This document shows positions 6,452 through 13,290 of a DNA stretch of 13,312 nucleotides, piece by piece. The position numbers were made by a program, and so were the translations under genes. A model generated the notes under the pieces. The model saw only the letters and a program-made list of their open reading frames with translations, did no database searches and had not been told where the DNA came from. Positions within the stretch are counted from its first letter, which is position 1. Each line of letters starts with the position of its first letter. Source of the stretch: CAVRTJ01 sp046704825 (GTDB taxonomy: Bacteria > Acidobacteriota > UBA4820 > DSQY01); contig JBJKRE010000045.1 of NCBI GenBank assembly GCA_046704825.1, forward strand, positions 1 to 13,312, written 5' to 3'.

Positions 6452-7396
6452 ATGAGCATCGACGCACACATCCAGAGAAGGGCCCACGCGGGTCCCGTCC
6501 TGACCTTCCCCGCGGGAGAGGCCCCGGGGCGCCTCAGGGCGCTGTACAAGATGCTCGCGGCACTCACGAAGGTCAACATCAGCTTCCTGTCCATGCTCTC
6601 CGCCGCGGCGGGGTACTTCCTCGCGGCCGGCGGTCTGCACCCGGCCCTGATCTGGGCCCTGGCGGGGACCTTCGTCCTGGCCTGCGGATCGGCCGCCTTG
6701 AACGAGGTCCAGGAGTGGCGCCTGGACGCCCTCATGGACCGGACGAAGCGTCGGCCCATCCCCTCGGGGAAACTCAGACCTGCCGCCGGCCTTCTGATCG
6801 CCGGCGGCCTCGCGGCGGGCGGTACGCTCGTGCTCGTCACGGGCGCCGGCGCCGGGGCGGGCCTGCTGGGGCTGGCGGCGCTGGTCTCCTACAACCTCGT
6901 CTACACGCCCCTCAAGCGGGTGACGGCCTTCGCGGTCATCCCGGGTTCCATCATCGGCGCCATCCCGCCGGCCATCGGCTGGGTGGCGGCCGGGGGCAGA
7001 CTGGGCGATCCCAGGATACTGGCGCTCAGCTTCTTCTTTTTCGTCTGGCAGGTGCCCCACTTCTGGCTGCTCCTGCTCAAGTACGGCAAGGACTACGAGC
7101 GGGCCGGCTTCCCCGTGCTGACCGGCCTTTTCAGCCTGCGCCAGCTCGCCCGGCTGACCTTCGTGTGGATCGTCGCCACGGCGGGCGCGGCGCTGCTCCT
7201 GCCTCTCTTCCGGACCGTCACGTCCGGAGTGCTGATGGCGGTCCTGCTGGCGGCCTCGCTCTGGCTGTGCTGGAAGGCGAGGGACCTGCTGAAGGTCCGG
7301 ACCGAGGGTTTCTCGCCCTGGCCGGCCTTCATGCAGATCAACCTCTTCGCCCTCGTCATCATGGTCCTTGTTTCCGTGGACGCGTTCATCCGCTGA
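6452..7396 (+). CDS. ctaB: Protoheme IX farnesyltransferase (heme O synthase)
   Basis: 314 residues and about nine membrane helices, UbiA prenyltransferase family. It attaches farnesyl from farnesyl diphosphate to heme b to give heme O, the precursor of heme A for the oxidase encoded just upstream. The first diphosphate/Mg motif is NEVQEWRLDALMDRT at 84-98, followed by RPIPSG. The first acidic residue is Glu88 instead of the common Asp, a variant I recall from other bacterial CtaB proteins of the NQ-Q-E type. Further signatures are YNLVYTPLKR at 147-156 and WQVPHFW at 199-205 with DYERAGFP at 214-221. The ATG is preceded by GGGGAG at about 6439-6444. It lies 27 bases after coxB, so it is probably the last gene of the operon. 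It converges with the tonB-like gene. No ctaA is visible in this window. Confidence 0.95.
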   Translation: MSIDAHIQRRAHAGPVLTFPAGEAPGRLRALYKMLAALTKVNISFLSMLSAAAGYFLAAGGLHPALIWALAGTFVLACGSAALNEVQEWRLDALMDRTKRRPIPSGKLRPAAGLLIAGGLAAGGTLVLVTGAGAGAGLLGLAALVSYNLVYTPLKRVTAFAVIPGSIIGAIPPAIGWVAAGGRLGDPRILALSFFFFVWQVPHFWLLLLKYGKDYERAGFPVLTGLFSLRQLARLTFVWIVATAGAALLLPLFRTVTSGVLMAVLLAASLWLCWKARDLLKVRTEGFSPWPAFMQINLFALVIMVLVSVDAFIR

Positions 7397-7427
7397 TTTC
7401 GCGGGGAAGGGAACGCGGCGGGACCGG

Positions 7428-8159
7428 TCAGCGCAAATCGAACCTAACCACCACCGTCATGTAGCACGCCACGATCTGGCCGTCCCTGTCCACGGGCCGG
7501 GTGAAGACCCACTGCCGGACGGCGGCCAGGGCGGGAGCGTCGAAGATCCGGTTCGACGATTGGACAACGGAGGCGCTCTCGACCCGACCCTTCTCGTTGA
7601 TCACCAGCTGGACGACCACCCTCCCCGACAGCCCCATGGCCGAAGCCGCGGGCGGGTAGCCGGGCGCCACGCGCCTGATCACGCGGGGCGGCGTGATGTC
7701 CCCGATACTGTGGATGATCCGGCGTCCCGGTTGCGGGAGGATGCCCGTTCCTCCCCGGCCGTCGCCGGTGTCGATCATGCCGGGAATGGGCAGGCCGTCG
7801 CCGCCAGGCCCGTCGTCCGTCGCCGCGTCGCCGCCGTTACGGGGGATGGGGATGGTTCCGGGGGCGTCGACGGGCAGGGTGAAGGGGGTGGGCGATTCGG
7901 GTGCGTCGGCCGCGTCGCTCCGCTTCACGAGAACCACCTTGTGCACCTTGACCGGGCTGGGAGGGGGGCTGACGTGCGGCACCTGAACCCATATGGCCGC
8001 CCCGCCCAGGTCGGGCGGTTTGAGCGCGTCCGGGCCGTACACGGCCTGCAGCAGCAGGACGGCCCCGAGGACGAGGTGAACCGCCACGGCGATGGGAAGG
8101 GCCATGCGGCGGGAGGTGAGGGTGCGGTTGGACAGGGTGGAGGAGAGGTCCTCGAACAT
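7428..8159 (-). CDS. TonB-family energy-transducing protein
   Basis: 243 residues. A short cytoplasmic N-terminus, one membrane helix (about 20-40), a Pro/Gly-rich periplasmic linker (about 60-145) and a C-terminal TonB domain (about 158-243) are seen. The C-terminal domain carries the usual pattern APGYPPAASAMGLSG, VVVQLVINEKGRV, then ALAAVRQWVFTRPVD. Such proteins couple an ExbB/ExbD proton channel to outer-membrane receptors. The start is well supported by AAAGGAGG on the minus strand (8166-8173) six bases before the ATG. The linker is more Gly/Asp-rich than the Lys-Pro/Glu-Pro linker of enterobacterial TonB. No exbB, exbD or receptor gene lies nearby, so the client is unknown and assignment as the true TonB or a paralogue is open. 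It is downstream of the unknown exported protein and may be co-transcribed with it. Confidence 0.85.
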   Translation of the reverse strand: MFEDLSSTLSNRTLTSRRMALPIAVAVHLVLGAVLLLQAVYGPDALKPPDLGGAAIWVQVPHVSPPPSPVKVHKVVLVKRSDAADAPESPTPFTLPVDAPGTIPIPRNGGDAATDDGPGGDGLPIPGMIDTGDGRGGTGILPQPGRRIIHSIGDITPPRVIRRVAPGYPPAASAMGLSGRVVVQLVINEKGRVESASVVQSSNRIFDAPALAAVRQWVFTRPVDRDGQIVACYMTVVVRFDLR

Positions 8160-8266
8160 GGTCGGCCTCCTTTCTCGGTCTTCTACACGAGTCAGACCGG
8201 GAGGAGGCCGGTTTGGTTCCGCAGGACCGCCGTGGCGGCCCGGGGCGGCGGGTCAGAGCAGGCGGG

Positions 8267-8764
8267 TCAGCCGTCCCTGTCGGTGAGGATCACCCTGGCG
8301 CCCGTGGCGAAGAAGTCACGAATGTTCTTCGCCGAGCCGCTGGACGGGTCCGTGACGGTCCGGTCGATCAGCTTGGGCTCGATGAGGACGTCGCAGGTGT
8401 TCTTCCCGTCCGTGCTCAGGACCTTGCCGATCACCGGGCGGAAGTAGGCGGTGCCGATCCAGAAGACCAGGTGGACCTTCTGCCCGGGCCGGGCCACGAG
8501 CCTGGTGTCCTGAAGGGAATAGACGGTGTCGCCGTTGGCGTCCCTGTGCTCGTAGTAGCCCGTGCCAGACTCCCCCTTGTAGCTGTCCACGTGCTCCATG
8601 CCGCCGGGCAGCGGCTCCAGTTCGACGACGGCGGTGGTCCGCCCGTTCCGGTGGTCGATCTCGGCGATCGTGCCCCGCCGGTAGGGCAGTTCTTCGGTGG
8701 CGAAAACGGCCAGACAGGCGGCCAGGATCAGTGCCAGGACGGACAGGTATCTGACGCGATTCAT
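8267..8764 (-). CDS. Exported or lipoprotein of unknown function
   Basis: 165 residues; I do not recognise the family. The start ATG at 8764 is chosen because GGAG lies eight bases upstream and the product begins with a good signal sequence (MNRVR, then a hydrophobic run to about residue 22). LAAC at 14-17 resembles a lipobox with Cys17, but the hydrophobic run continues past it (LAVFA), so cleavage after Ala22 by signal peptidase I is equally plausible. The mature part is mostly short beta-prone stretches: RRGTIAEIDHRNGRTTAVVELEP at about 29-51 (broken here only by turns), an aromatic and polar middle, GQKVHLVFWIG at 94-104 and TCDVLIEPKLI at 123-133. The repeated turn-rich pattern suggests a small beta-barrel or OB-like fold. 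A longer reading frame upstream exists but would overlap the divergent gene. It lies 107 bases before tonB on the same strand. Confidence 0.7.
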   Translation of the reverse strand: MNRVRYLSVLALILAACLAVFATEELPYRRGTIAEIDHRNGRTTAVVELEPLPGGMEHVDSYKGESGTGYYEHRDANGDTVYSLQDTRLVARPGQKVHLVFWIGTAYFRPVIGKVLSTDGKNTCDVLIEPKLIDRTVTDPSSGSAKNIRDFFATGARVILTDRDG

Positions 8765-8781
8765 GTTCGCAACTCCAATAG

Positions 8782-8836
8782 TGTCAGGCGCATCGGCCCG
8801 GCGGGAAGCGCGCGCCTCCCGCCGGGGCACCTGACA
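8782..8836. repeat. Large interrupted inverted repeat flanked by ATAG
   Basis: Outer arms TGTCAGG (8782-8788) and CCTGACA (8830-8836) pair over 7 bases. Inner arms CCCGGCGGGA (8797-8806) and TCCCGCCGGG (8817-8826) pair over 10 bases around a ten-base loop. The two stems are separated by unequal bulges (8 and 3 bases). The tetranucleotide ATAG immediately abuts the element on both sides (8778-8781 and 8837-8840). The element sits between divergent genes and would lie in the 5' leader of the minus-strand gene. It could be a REP/MITE-like element, a leader-RNA structure, or an operator. No T run follows, so a terminator is unlikely. Confidence 0.6.
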
Positions 8837-8841
8837 ATAGG

Positions 8842-8871
8842 AACATACGCTTGAACCGGGATATGCCACAA
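8842..8871 (-). promoter_or_regulatory. Possible minus-strand promoter for the exported-protein/tonB pair
   Basis: Reading the minus strand, TTGTGG (8866-8871) and TATGTT (8842-8847) are separated by 18 bases, each matching the sigma-70 consensus at four of six positions. Initiation would then fall near 8835, at the edge of the inverted repeat, so the transcript would start with that hairpin. Matches this weak arise by chance. Confidence 0.22.
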
Positions 8872-8880
8872 GGGTATCCT
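8851..8880 (+). promoter_or_regulatory. Possible plus-strand promoter for the glycan cluster
   Basis: TTGAAC (8851-8856) and TATCCT (8875-8880) are 18 bases apart, each with four of six consensus matches. Initiation would fall at about 8887, almost on the TTG start codon at 8886. That would make the message nearly leaderless, or else this is not the real promoter. It overlaps the candidate minus-strand promoter. Confidence 0.2.
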
Positions 8881-8885
8881 GCAAC

Positions 8886-10025
8886 TTGGCTGAGATCATT
8901 CTGACAGACCAGTATTCGGGGCTCGGCGGGGGACAGCGCATTCTCATGGACCTGGCGCGGGCGTTCAGGTCCGCCGGCCACGGCGTGCGCGTCCTCGTGC
9001 CGGGGAACGGCACCGCCGCGCAGAGGCTTAGGGAAGAGGGCTTCGCCGTTTTGCCCCTGCCCCTGCCGGACATGACGGCGGGCCGGAAGTCCTTCACAGA
9101 GAAGGTCGCCTACCCCCTGCACGCCCGCCGCGCCGCCCGCGCCATCGCGGCCGCCGCCGGGGAGAGGCCCGCGGACATCATCTACGCCAACGCCCCCAGG
9201 TGCTTCCTGCCGGCCGTGTGGGCGTCCCGCCGGACGGGGGTGCCCGTGGTCTGCGCGCTGCACCTGATCTTCACCGGCGGGCTGGAGCACCGCCTGATCC
9301 GCTGGTGCTTCCGCCAGCCCGAGGTCAGGCGCGTGATCTTCTGCTCCTCCGCCGCGGCCGCACCCTTCGCCGATGCGGCGGGCGCGAAGGGGGAGACGCT
9401 CCTCTACTGGGTGAGCCCCGACTTCCTCGAGACCCCGAAGGACCGCGCGGCCGCCCGCGCGGCGCTGGATCTGCGGGGGTACGAGATCGCCGTCGGCGTC
9501 CTGGGGCGCATTTCGAAGACGAAGGGCCAGCGGATGTTCCTGGAGGCCCTCCTGCCCCTGCTCGAGACCTTCCCGCGCCTGAAGCTCTTCGTGGCCGGCG
9601 CGGCCGACTTCGAGGACCCGGGCGAGGAGGGCGCCGTGCGCGCCCTGGCGGAGTCCGCCTGCGACGCATCCCGGGTGGTGGTGACGGGCAAGATGGTGGA
9701 GTCCATGCCCTTTCTGGACGCCATGGACGCGCTGGTGGTACCGTCGCTCTGGGAGGAGCCCTTCGGGCTCGTGGCCGTGGAGGGGATGGCCCGGGGACTG
9801 CCCGTGGTCGTCACCCGGAGCGGGGGACTGGTCGAGATCGTGGAGGACGGCGTGACGGGACTGCACGCGGACAAGACGCCGGAATCGCTCCGGCGTGCGG
9901 CGGCGGCGCTCGTGGCCGATCCCGTCCTGCGGGGACGGATGGGCGAGGCGGGACGCGCCCGCGTCGAGTCCACCTTCAACCCGTCCACACAGCTCGCGTC
10001 CCTCATGGAGATGAGCCTTGGCTGA
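8886..10025 (+). CDS. Glycosyltransferase family 4 protein
   Basis: 379 residues with the two-domain GT-B fold. The N-terminal domain begins MAEIILTDQYSGLGGGQRIL, with the glycine-rich GGGQR loop that contacts donor or acceptor. The C-terminal domain has GRISKTKGQ at 207-215 (Arg and Lys that bind the donor phosphates) and the EX7E pair Glu291/Glu299 in EEPFGLVAVEG, followed by GLPVVVTRSGGLVEIV. It is a retaining, nucleotide-sugar-dependent, cytoplasmic enzyme that probably adds one sugar to a lipid-linked glycan; the sugar cannot be told from sequence. The start is TTG, with only a weak AAGGG 11 bases upstream (8870-8874). No better ATG or GTG fits the fold, since the next in-frame ATG (8946) would delete the glycine-rich loop. 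Its stop overlaps the next gene by eight bases. Confidence 0.9.
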   Translation: MAEIILTDQYSGLGGGQRILMDLARAFRSAGHGVRVLVPGNGTAAQRLREEGFAVLPLPLPDMTAGRKSFTEKVAYPLHARRAARAIAAAAGERPADIIYANAPRCFLPAVWASRRTGVPVVCALHLIFTGGLEHRLIRWCFRQPEVRRVIFCSSAAAAPFADAAGAKGETLLYWVSPDFLETPKDRAAARAALDLRGYEIAVGVLGRISKTKGQRMFLEALLPLLETFPRLKLFVAGAADFEDPGEEGAVRALAESACDASRVVVTGKMVESMPFLDAMDALVVPSLWEEPFGLVAVEGMARGLPVVVTRSGGLVEIVEDGVTGLHADKTPESLRRAAAALVADPVLRGRMGEAGRARVESTFNPSTQLASLMEMSLG

Positions 10026-11160
10026 GTTCAGCGTGGCCTTCGTCCAGGACTGGCTGGTGGACTTCGGCGGCGGCGAGCGGTGCATCGAGGCCATGTGCGG
10101 TGCCTACCCGGCGGCGCCCATCCACACGCTCTTCTACGACCCCGAGCAGTTCGAGTCGTCCGTCATCTCGGACCACCCCATCCACACGACCTTCATGGAC
10201 CGGCCCCTGTTCAAGAAGCGGTACCGGACCTTCCTGGCCCTCTACCCCTTCGCCGTGGAACAGCTCGACGTGGGGACGCCGGACGTGGTCCTGTCCTTTT
10301 CGCACAGCGTGGCCCACGGCGCGCTGACCCACTCGGACTCGCTCCACGTCTGCTACTGCCACACCCCCGTGCGCTACGCCTGGGACCTGTACCACTCCTA
10401 CCTGAAATGGGGCCGCCTCGAACGGGGGCCCAAATCCTGGCTGGCCCGGGCCGTCCTGCACTACATCCGCCTGTGGGACGCGGGGGCGGCCGGCCGGGTG
10501 GACCACTACGTGGCCAACTCGAAGAACGTGGCGCGGAGGATCGCCCGAACCTACGGCAAAGAGGCCGCCGTCGTCTACCCGCCGGTGGACACGGACCGGT
10601 TCCGGCCGGCCGCGAAACGGGGGGACGCCTACCTGGTGGCGGGACGCATGGTCCCCTACAAGCGCGTGGACCTGGCCGTGGCCGCCTGCACCCGCAGGGG
10701 ACTGCCCCTCCGGGTGATCGGGGACGGGCCGGAGTTCAACAAGCTCCGCCGCATGGCCGGCCCAACCGTCACCTTCCTCGGCCGGATCCCGGACGAGGCG
10801 GTGGCGGAGGAGATGGCGAAGGCCCGCGCCTTCCTGTTCTGCGGGGAGGAGGACTTCGGCATCACACCCGTGGAGGCCCAGGCCGCCGGGACGCCGGTCG
10901 TCGCCTTCGGCAGGGGCGGCGCCCGGGAGACGGTGATCCCGCCCGACGGGGACGACTTCTCCGGGGCCACCGGCCTCTTCTTTTCCCGGCCCACGCCCGA
11001 ATCGCTCGCGGAGGCTCTCGACCGCTTCGACGACAGCTCGCACCGCTTCAGGGAGGACGCCATCGTGGAGAACGCACGGAGATTCTCGGCCGACAGGTAC
11101 GTCAGGGAAATGAGCGCGTTCATCGAGGAGAAGCTGGAGGCCCTGCGTGGCGGGCGTTGA
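10018..11160 (+). CDS. Glycosyltransferase family 4 protein (WbaZ-like)
   Basis: 380 residues, GT-B fold. The N-terminal part has VQDWLVDFGGGERC at 9-22 and the motif CHTPVRYAWDLYHSYL at 114-129, typical of a GT4 subgroup that includes O-antigen mannosyltransferases such as WbaZ. The C-terminal domain has VAGRMVPYKRVDLA (Arg210, Lys215), GDGPEFNKL, and the EX7E pair Glu278/Glu286 in EEDFGITPVEAQAAGTPV. It should transfer a sugar from a nucleotide donor to a growing glycan at the inner face of the membrane. The start is again TTG within the last codons of the preceding gene, giving an eight-base overlap, so translation is probably coupled. The first nine bases (TTGGCTGAG) equal those of the preceding gene, although the proteins are otherwise only distantly similar. 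Mannose specificity is a guess from resemblance. Confidence 0.9.
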   Translation: MAEFSVAFVQDWLVDFGGGERCIEAMCGAYPAAPIHTLFYDPEQFESSVISDHPIHTTFMDRPLFKKRYRTFLALYPFAVEQLDVGTPDVVLSFSHSVAHGALTHSDSLHVCYCHTPVRYAWDLYHSYLKWGRLERGPKSWLARAVLHYIRLWDAGAAGRVDHYVANSKNVARRIARTYGKEAAVVYPPVDTDRFRPAAKRGDAYLVAGRMVPYKRVDLAVAACTRRGLPLRVIGDGPEFNKLRRMAGPTVTFLGRIPDEAVAEEMAKARAFLFCGEEDFGITPVEAQAAGTPVVAFGRGGARETVIPPDGDDFSGATGLFFSRPTPESLAEALDRFDDSSHRFREDAIVENARRFSADRYVREMSAFIEEKLEALRGGR

Positions 11161-12331
11161 ACTCTTCTTCTTCTACCTGCTGGGCGCGTCGTCCTCTCTG
11201 AGCCTGGCGGCGATCAACGCCGCCCAGGTGGGCCTGACGCTCTTCTTCATCTGGCGGCTGGTCCGGCTGAAGGTGAAGCTCGGCGTCCCCGAGATGGCCC
11301 TGGTGGTCTTCTTCGGGTGGAACGCCGTGGCCGCGCTCTTCAGCCCCTTCGTGTCGCAGGCGCTCAACGGCGTGCTCAACTACTGGTCGTGGACGGCCCT
11401 GCTGGTGGGCGCCAGCCTGCCCTGGGCCGCGAAGCGCCACCTGAAGACCTACAGCGTCTTCCTCGCCGTGTCCGCGGCCCTGACCGTCCCCATGAGCGCC
11501 CTGACCTTCTTCATCGGGACCGACTTCCACAACGAGCACCTCTACACGAAGCTGCCCATGGGAGCCACCGCGGCGTACGGCTACTTCTCCCACCACCTCA
11601 CCTACGGCGGGGTGATGATCGCCGCCGCCTGCTTCCTGGCGGCGTGGGCGATCTACGGGCGGACCGGCAAAAAGGCCGGGTGGTGGATAGCCTCCGGGGC
11701 GGCCGGACTGGGCCTGTTCTTCAGCCTGGCCAGGACCTACTACCTGGCCGCGGTGCCCTCGGCCGCGGTCCTGCTGTGGAAGAAGGGCAAGCGGTGGCTG
11801 ATCGGAGGCTTCCTCGCGGCGGCCGTGTTCGGAGGCATGGCCTTCGCTTTCGGCCCCGCCAGCTTCCGCCAGCGCATCGAGAACACCTGGAACATGAACA
11901 AGCCGTCCAACGCCGAGCGGATCTACCTCTGGGTGTCGGGCTTCCACATGTGGGAGACCCACCCCGTGGTCGGCTGGGGGCCGGGCATCTACGAGCAGGT
12001 CGCCGGGCCGTACAAGGCGCCCTACGCGTCGAGGATCCACTACCCGACCTTCACGGGCTTCCTCACCAAGAGCCACTGCCACAACCTCTACCTGATGATC
12101 GCCATCCAGGCCGGCGCGGTGGGCCTCGTCCTCTTCCTGGCCTTCGTGGTCCTGGCGTTCAGGGGGATCCGGAAGCAGGTGGACCCCGTGCTCAGATACG
12201 GCGCCATGGCGGCCTTCACGGCCTTCCTCTTCGGCGGGATCTTCGAGTTCAACGGCGGGGACGCGGAGGTGGCGACCTTCGTCTTCTTCCTGGTGGGCCT
12301 GGCCCTGAACCGCAACGACGGCGACGACTGA
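11147..12331 (+). CDS. O-antigen ligase/polymerase-like membrane protein (Wzy_C family)
   Basis: 394 residues with about ten to twelve membrane helices. The start is GTG, overlapping the preceding glycosyltransferase by 14 bases, with GGAGG just upstream inside that gene. Features of the O-antigen ligase superfamily (Wzy_C) are SLARTYYL at 193-200 (Arg196), the periplasmic loop with FRQRIENTW at 240-248 and NAERIYLW at 255-262, METHPVVGWGPG-type sequence at 268-280, and SHCHNLYL at 309-316 with His312 followed by a membrane helix. Members either join finished O-antigen to lipid A-core or polymerise repeat units at the periplasmic face. Sequence alone does not separate WaaL from Wzy. Its place after two glycosyltransferases supports a role in a surface glycan. 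No flippase or initiating transferase is found in the window. Confidence 0.85.
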   Translation: MAGVELFFFYLLGASSSLSLAAINAAQVGLTLFFIWRLVRLKVKLGVPEMALVVFFGWNAVAALFSPFVSQALNGVLNYWSWTALLVGASLPWAAKRHLKTYSVFLAVSAALTVPMSALTFFIGTDFHNEHLYTKLPMGATAAYGYFSHHLTYGGVMIAAACFLAAWAIYGRTGKKAGWWIASGAAGLGLFFSLARTYYLAAVPSAAVLLWKKGKRWLIGGFLAAAVFGGMAFAFGPASFRQRIENTWNMNKPSNAERIYLWVSGFHMWETHPVVGWGPGIYEQVAGPYKAPYASRIHYPTFTGFLTKSHCHNLYLMIAIQAGAVGLVLFLAFVVLAFRGIRKQVDPVLRYGAMAAFTAFLFGGIFEFNGGDAEVATFVFFLVGLALNRNDGDD

Positions 12332-12397
12332 GAAGGGCACGAGCGACCGTCAGTCCGCCCGCTGTCCTTTCGGATCGTTCTGTGGTTCCATAAACCC

Positions 12398-13132
12398 ATG
12401 CCGGTCCTGACCTGCGAAGCCTACGTTCTCGTCCGCCACCCCCTCACCGAGTCATCCTGGATCGTGAGCCTCTTCACGCGTGAATCCGGCGTGGTAAGGG
12501 CCGTGGCCAAGGGCGCCAAGCGCGTGAAGTCGCCCTTCCGCGGGGCGCTGGAGACCATGAACCGCGTCCGCGCCGAAGTCGTGGTCAAAGAGGGGCGCGG
12601 CCTGGGCGCGGTGCGCAGCGTGGACGTGCTGGAGAGCGCGCTGGACCTCTTCGGCAACTGGCCGAAGGCCTCCGTCCTCATGGCCGTGGCCGAGGTCCTC
12701 GAGCGCGGCCTGCCCGAACACAGCGAGGAGGAGGAGACCTACCGGCTCACCGGCGCCGCGCTCGAAGGGCTCCGCGCCGGGGCGGCCCCGTCGCTGGCCT
12801 GGGTCTACTTCCAGACCTGGTTCCTGAGGCTCCACGGCATGTTCCCGCGGCCCGAGCACTGCGCGGGTTGCGGCAAAGACCCGCACCCGCTCCACTTCGA
12901 CTGGGCCGCCGGCGACTGGCTCTGCCCCGCCTGCCGCGAAGCCCAGGGCACCGCCGGCGTCTCCCTCGGCCCCGGTGGCGAGGCCCTCCTGCGCGCCATG
13001 ATGACGCGACCCCTCAAAAACCTCGCCGGGGAGTCCTTCCCCGACGGCGACGTCAAGGCCCTTTCTGCCTGCGTCTCCCGCGCCCTGGCAGAGTACCTCG
13101 GCGGACCGCTCGCGTCAGCACCGACGGTTTAG
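12398..13132 (+). CDS. recO: DNA repair protein RecO
   Basis: 244 residues, the usual length. The N-terminal OB fold starts CEAYVLVRHPLTESSWIVSLFT and includes GVVRAVAKGAKRVKSPFRGAL-type sequence at about 31-51, the most conserved part of the family. A helical middle follows, then a four-cysteine zinc site: Cys155 and Cys158 (CAGCG) with Cys176 and Cys179 (CPAC). RecO works with RecR and RecF to load RecA onto single-stranded DNA coated with SSB in gap repair. The ATG at 12398 is the first good start before the conserved core, but no clear ribosome binding site is seen in the 15 bases upstream (TGGTTCCATAAACCC). It lies 66 bases after the glycan cluster and is probably functionally unrelated to it. 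Confidence 0.95.
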   Translation: MPVLTCEAYVLVRHPLTESSWIVSLFTRESGVVRAVAKGAKRVKSPFRGALETMNRVRAEVVVKEGRGLGAVRSVDVLESALDLFGNWPKASVLMAVAEVLERGLPEHSEEEETYRLTGAALEGLRAGAAPSLAWVYFQTWFLRLHGMFPRPEHCAGCGKDPHPLHFDWAAGDWLCPACREAQGTAGVSLGPGGEALLRAMMTRPLKNLAGESFPDGDVKALSACVSRALAEYLGGPLASAPTV

Positions 13133-13161
13133 TCTCACAGCGAGGCAGTGAGCCGGTGAGA
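13133..13161 (+). other. Alternative hairpins directly after recO
   Basis: TCTCAC starting right after the recO stop (13133-13138) can pair with GTGAGA at 13156-13161. CTCAC (13134-13138) can instead pair with GTGAG at 13148-13152. The two structures exclude each other. Neither is followed by a T run, so this is at best a weak terminator. Confidence 0.25.
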
Positions 13162-13188
13162 ACAGACTGGAAGATAAGAACAAATCAA

Positions 13189-13221
13189 TTCACCGCAGAG
13201 ACGCTGAGGACGCAGAGAAAA
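13189..13221 (+). repeat. Intergenic repeat of the CCGCAGAGACGC type
   Basis: The stretch begins TTCACCGCAGAG and contains three imperfect 9-base units: ACCGCAGAG (13192-13200), ACGCTGAGG (13201-13209) and ACGCAGAGA (13210-13218), then an A run. From memory, this sequence type is a dispersed intergenic repeat in many high-GC environmental bacteria and is often mistranslated as a short protein containing TAETQRTQR-like text. The same text (FTAETLRTQRK) appears in one frame here. It is not a gene. Its mechanism of spread is unknown to me. Confidence 0.7.
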
Positions 13222-13271
13222 GATAGAGAAAGACTGATTTTGGTCTAAAGAACGGCATGGGACAGGTCTTC

Positions 13272-13281
13272 GAAGGCCTTC
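13272..13281. repeat. 10-bp perfect palindrome GAAGGCCTTC
   Basis: GAAGGCCTTC is fully self-complementary and lies in the non-coding 3' end of the window, between the dispersed repeat and the GATCAC repeats. It may be part of the same repeat cluster, or chance. Confidence 0.3.
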
Positions 13282-13290
13282 TTCCGACTT

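Noticed and set aside
8765..9097. N-terminal extension of the minus-strand exported protein
   Set aside because: Overlaps the divergent glycosyltransferase and reads through the inverted repeat; the start at 8764 has both a ribosome binding site and a signal sequence.
12389..12394. CATAAA as a -10 element for recO
   Set aside because: Only three bases before the start codon, which would put initiation inside the gene, and no -35 is seen.
13189..13248. Short protein containing FTAETLRTQRK
   Set aside because: It is a translation of a dispersed intergenic repeat, not a gene.
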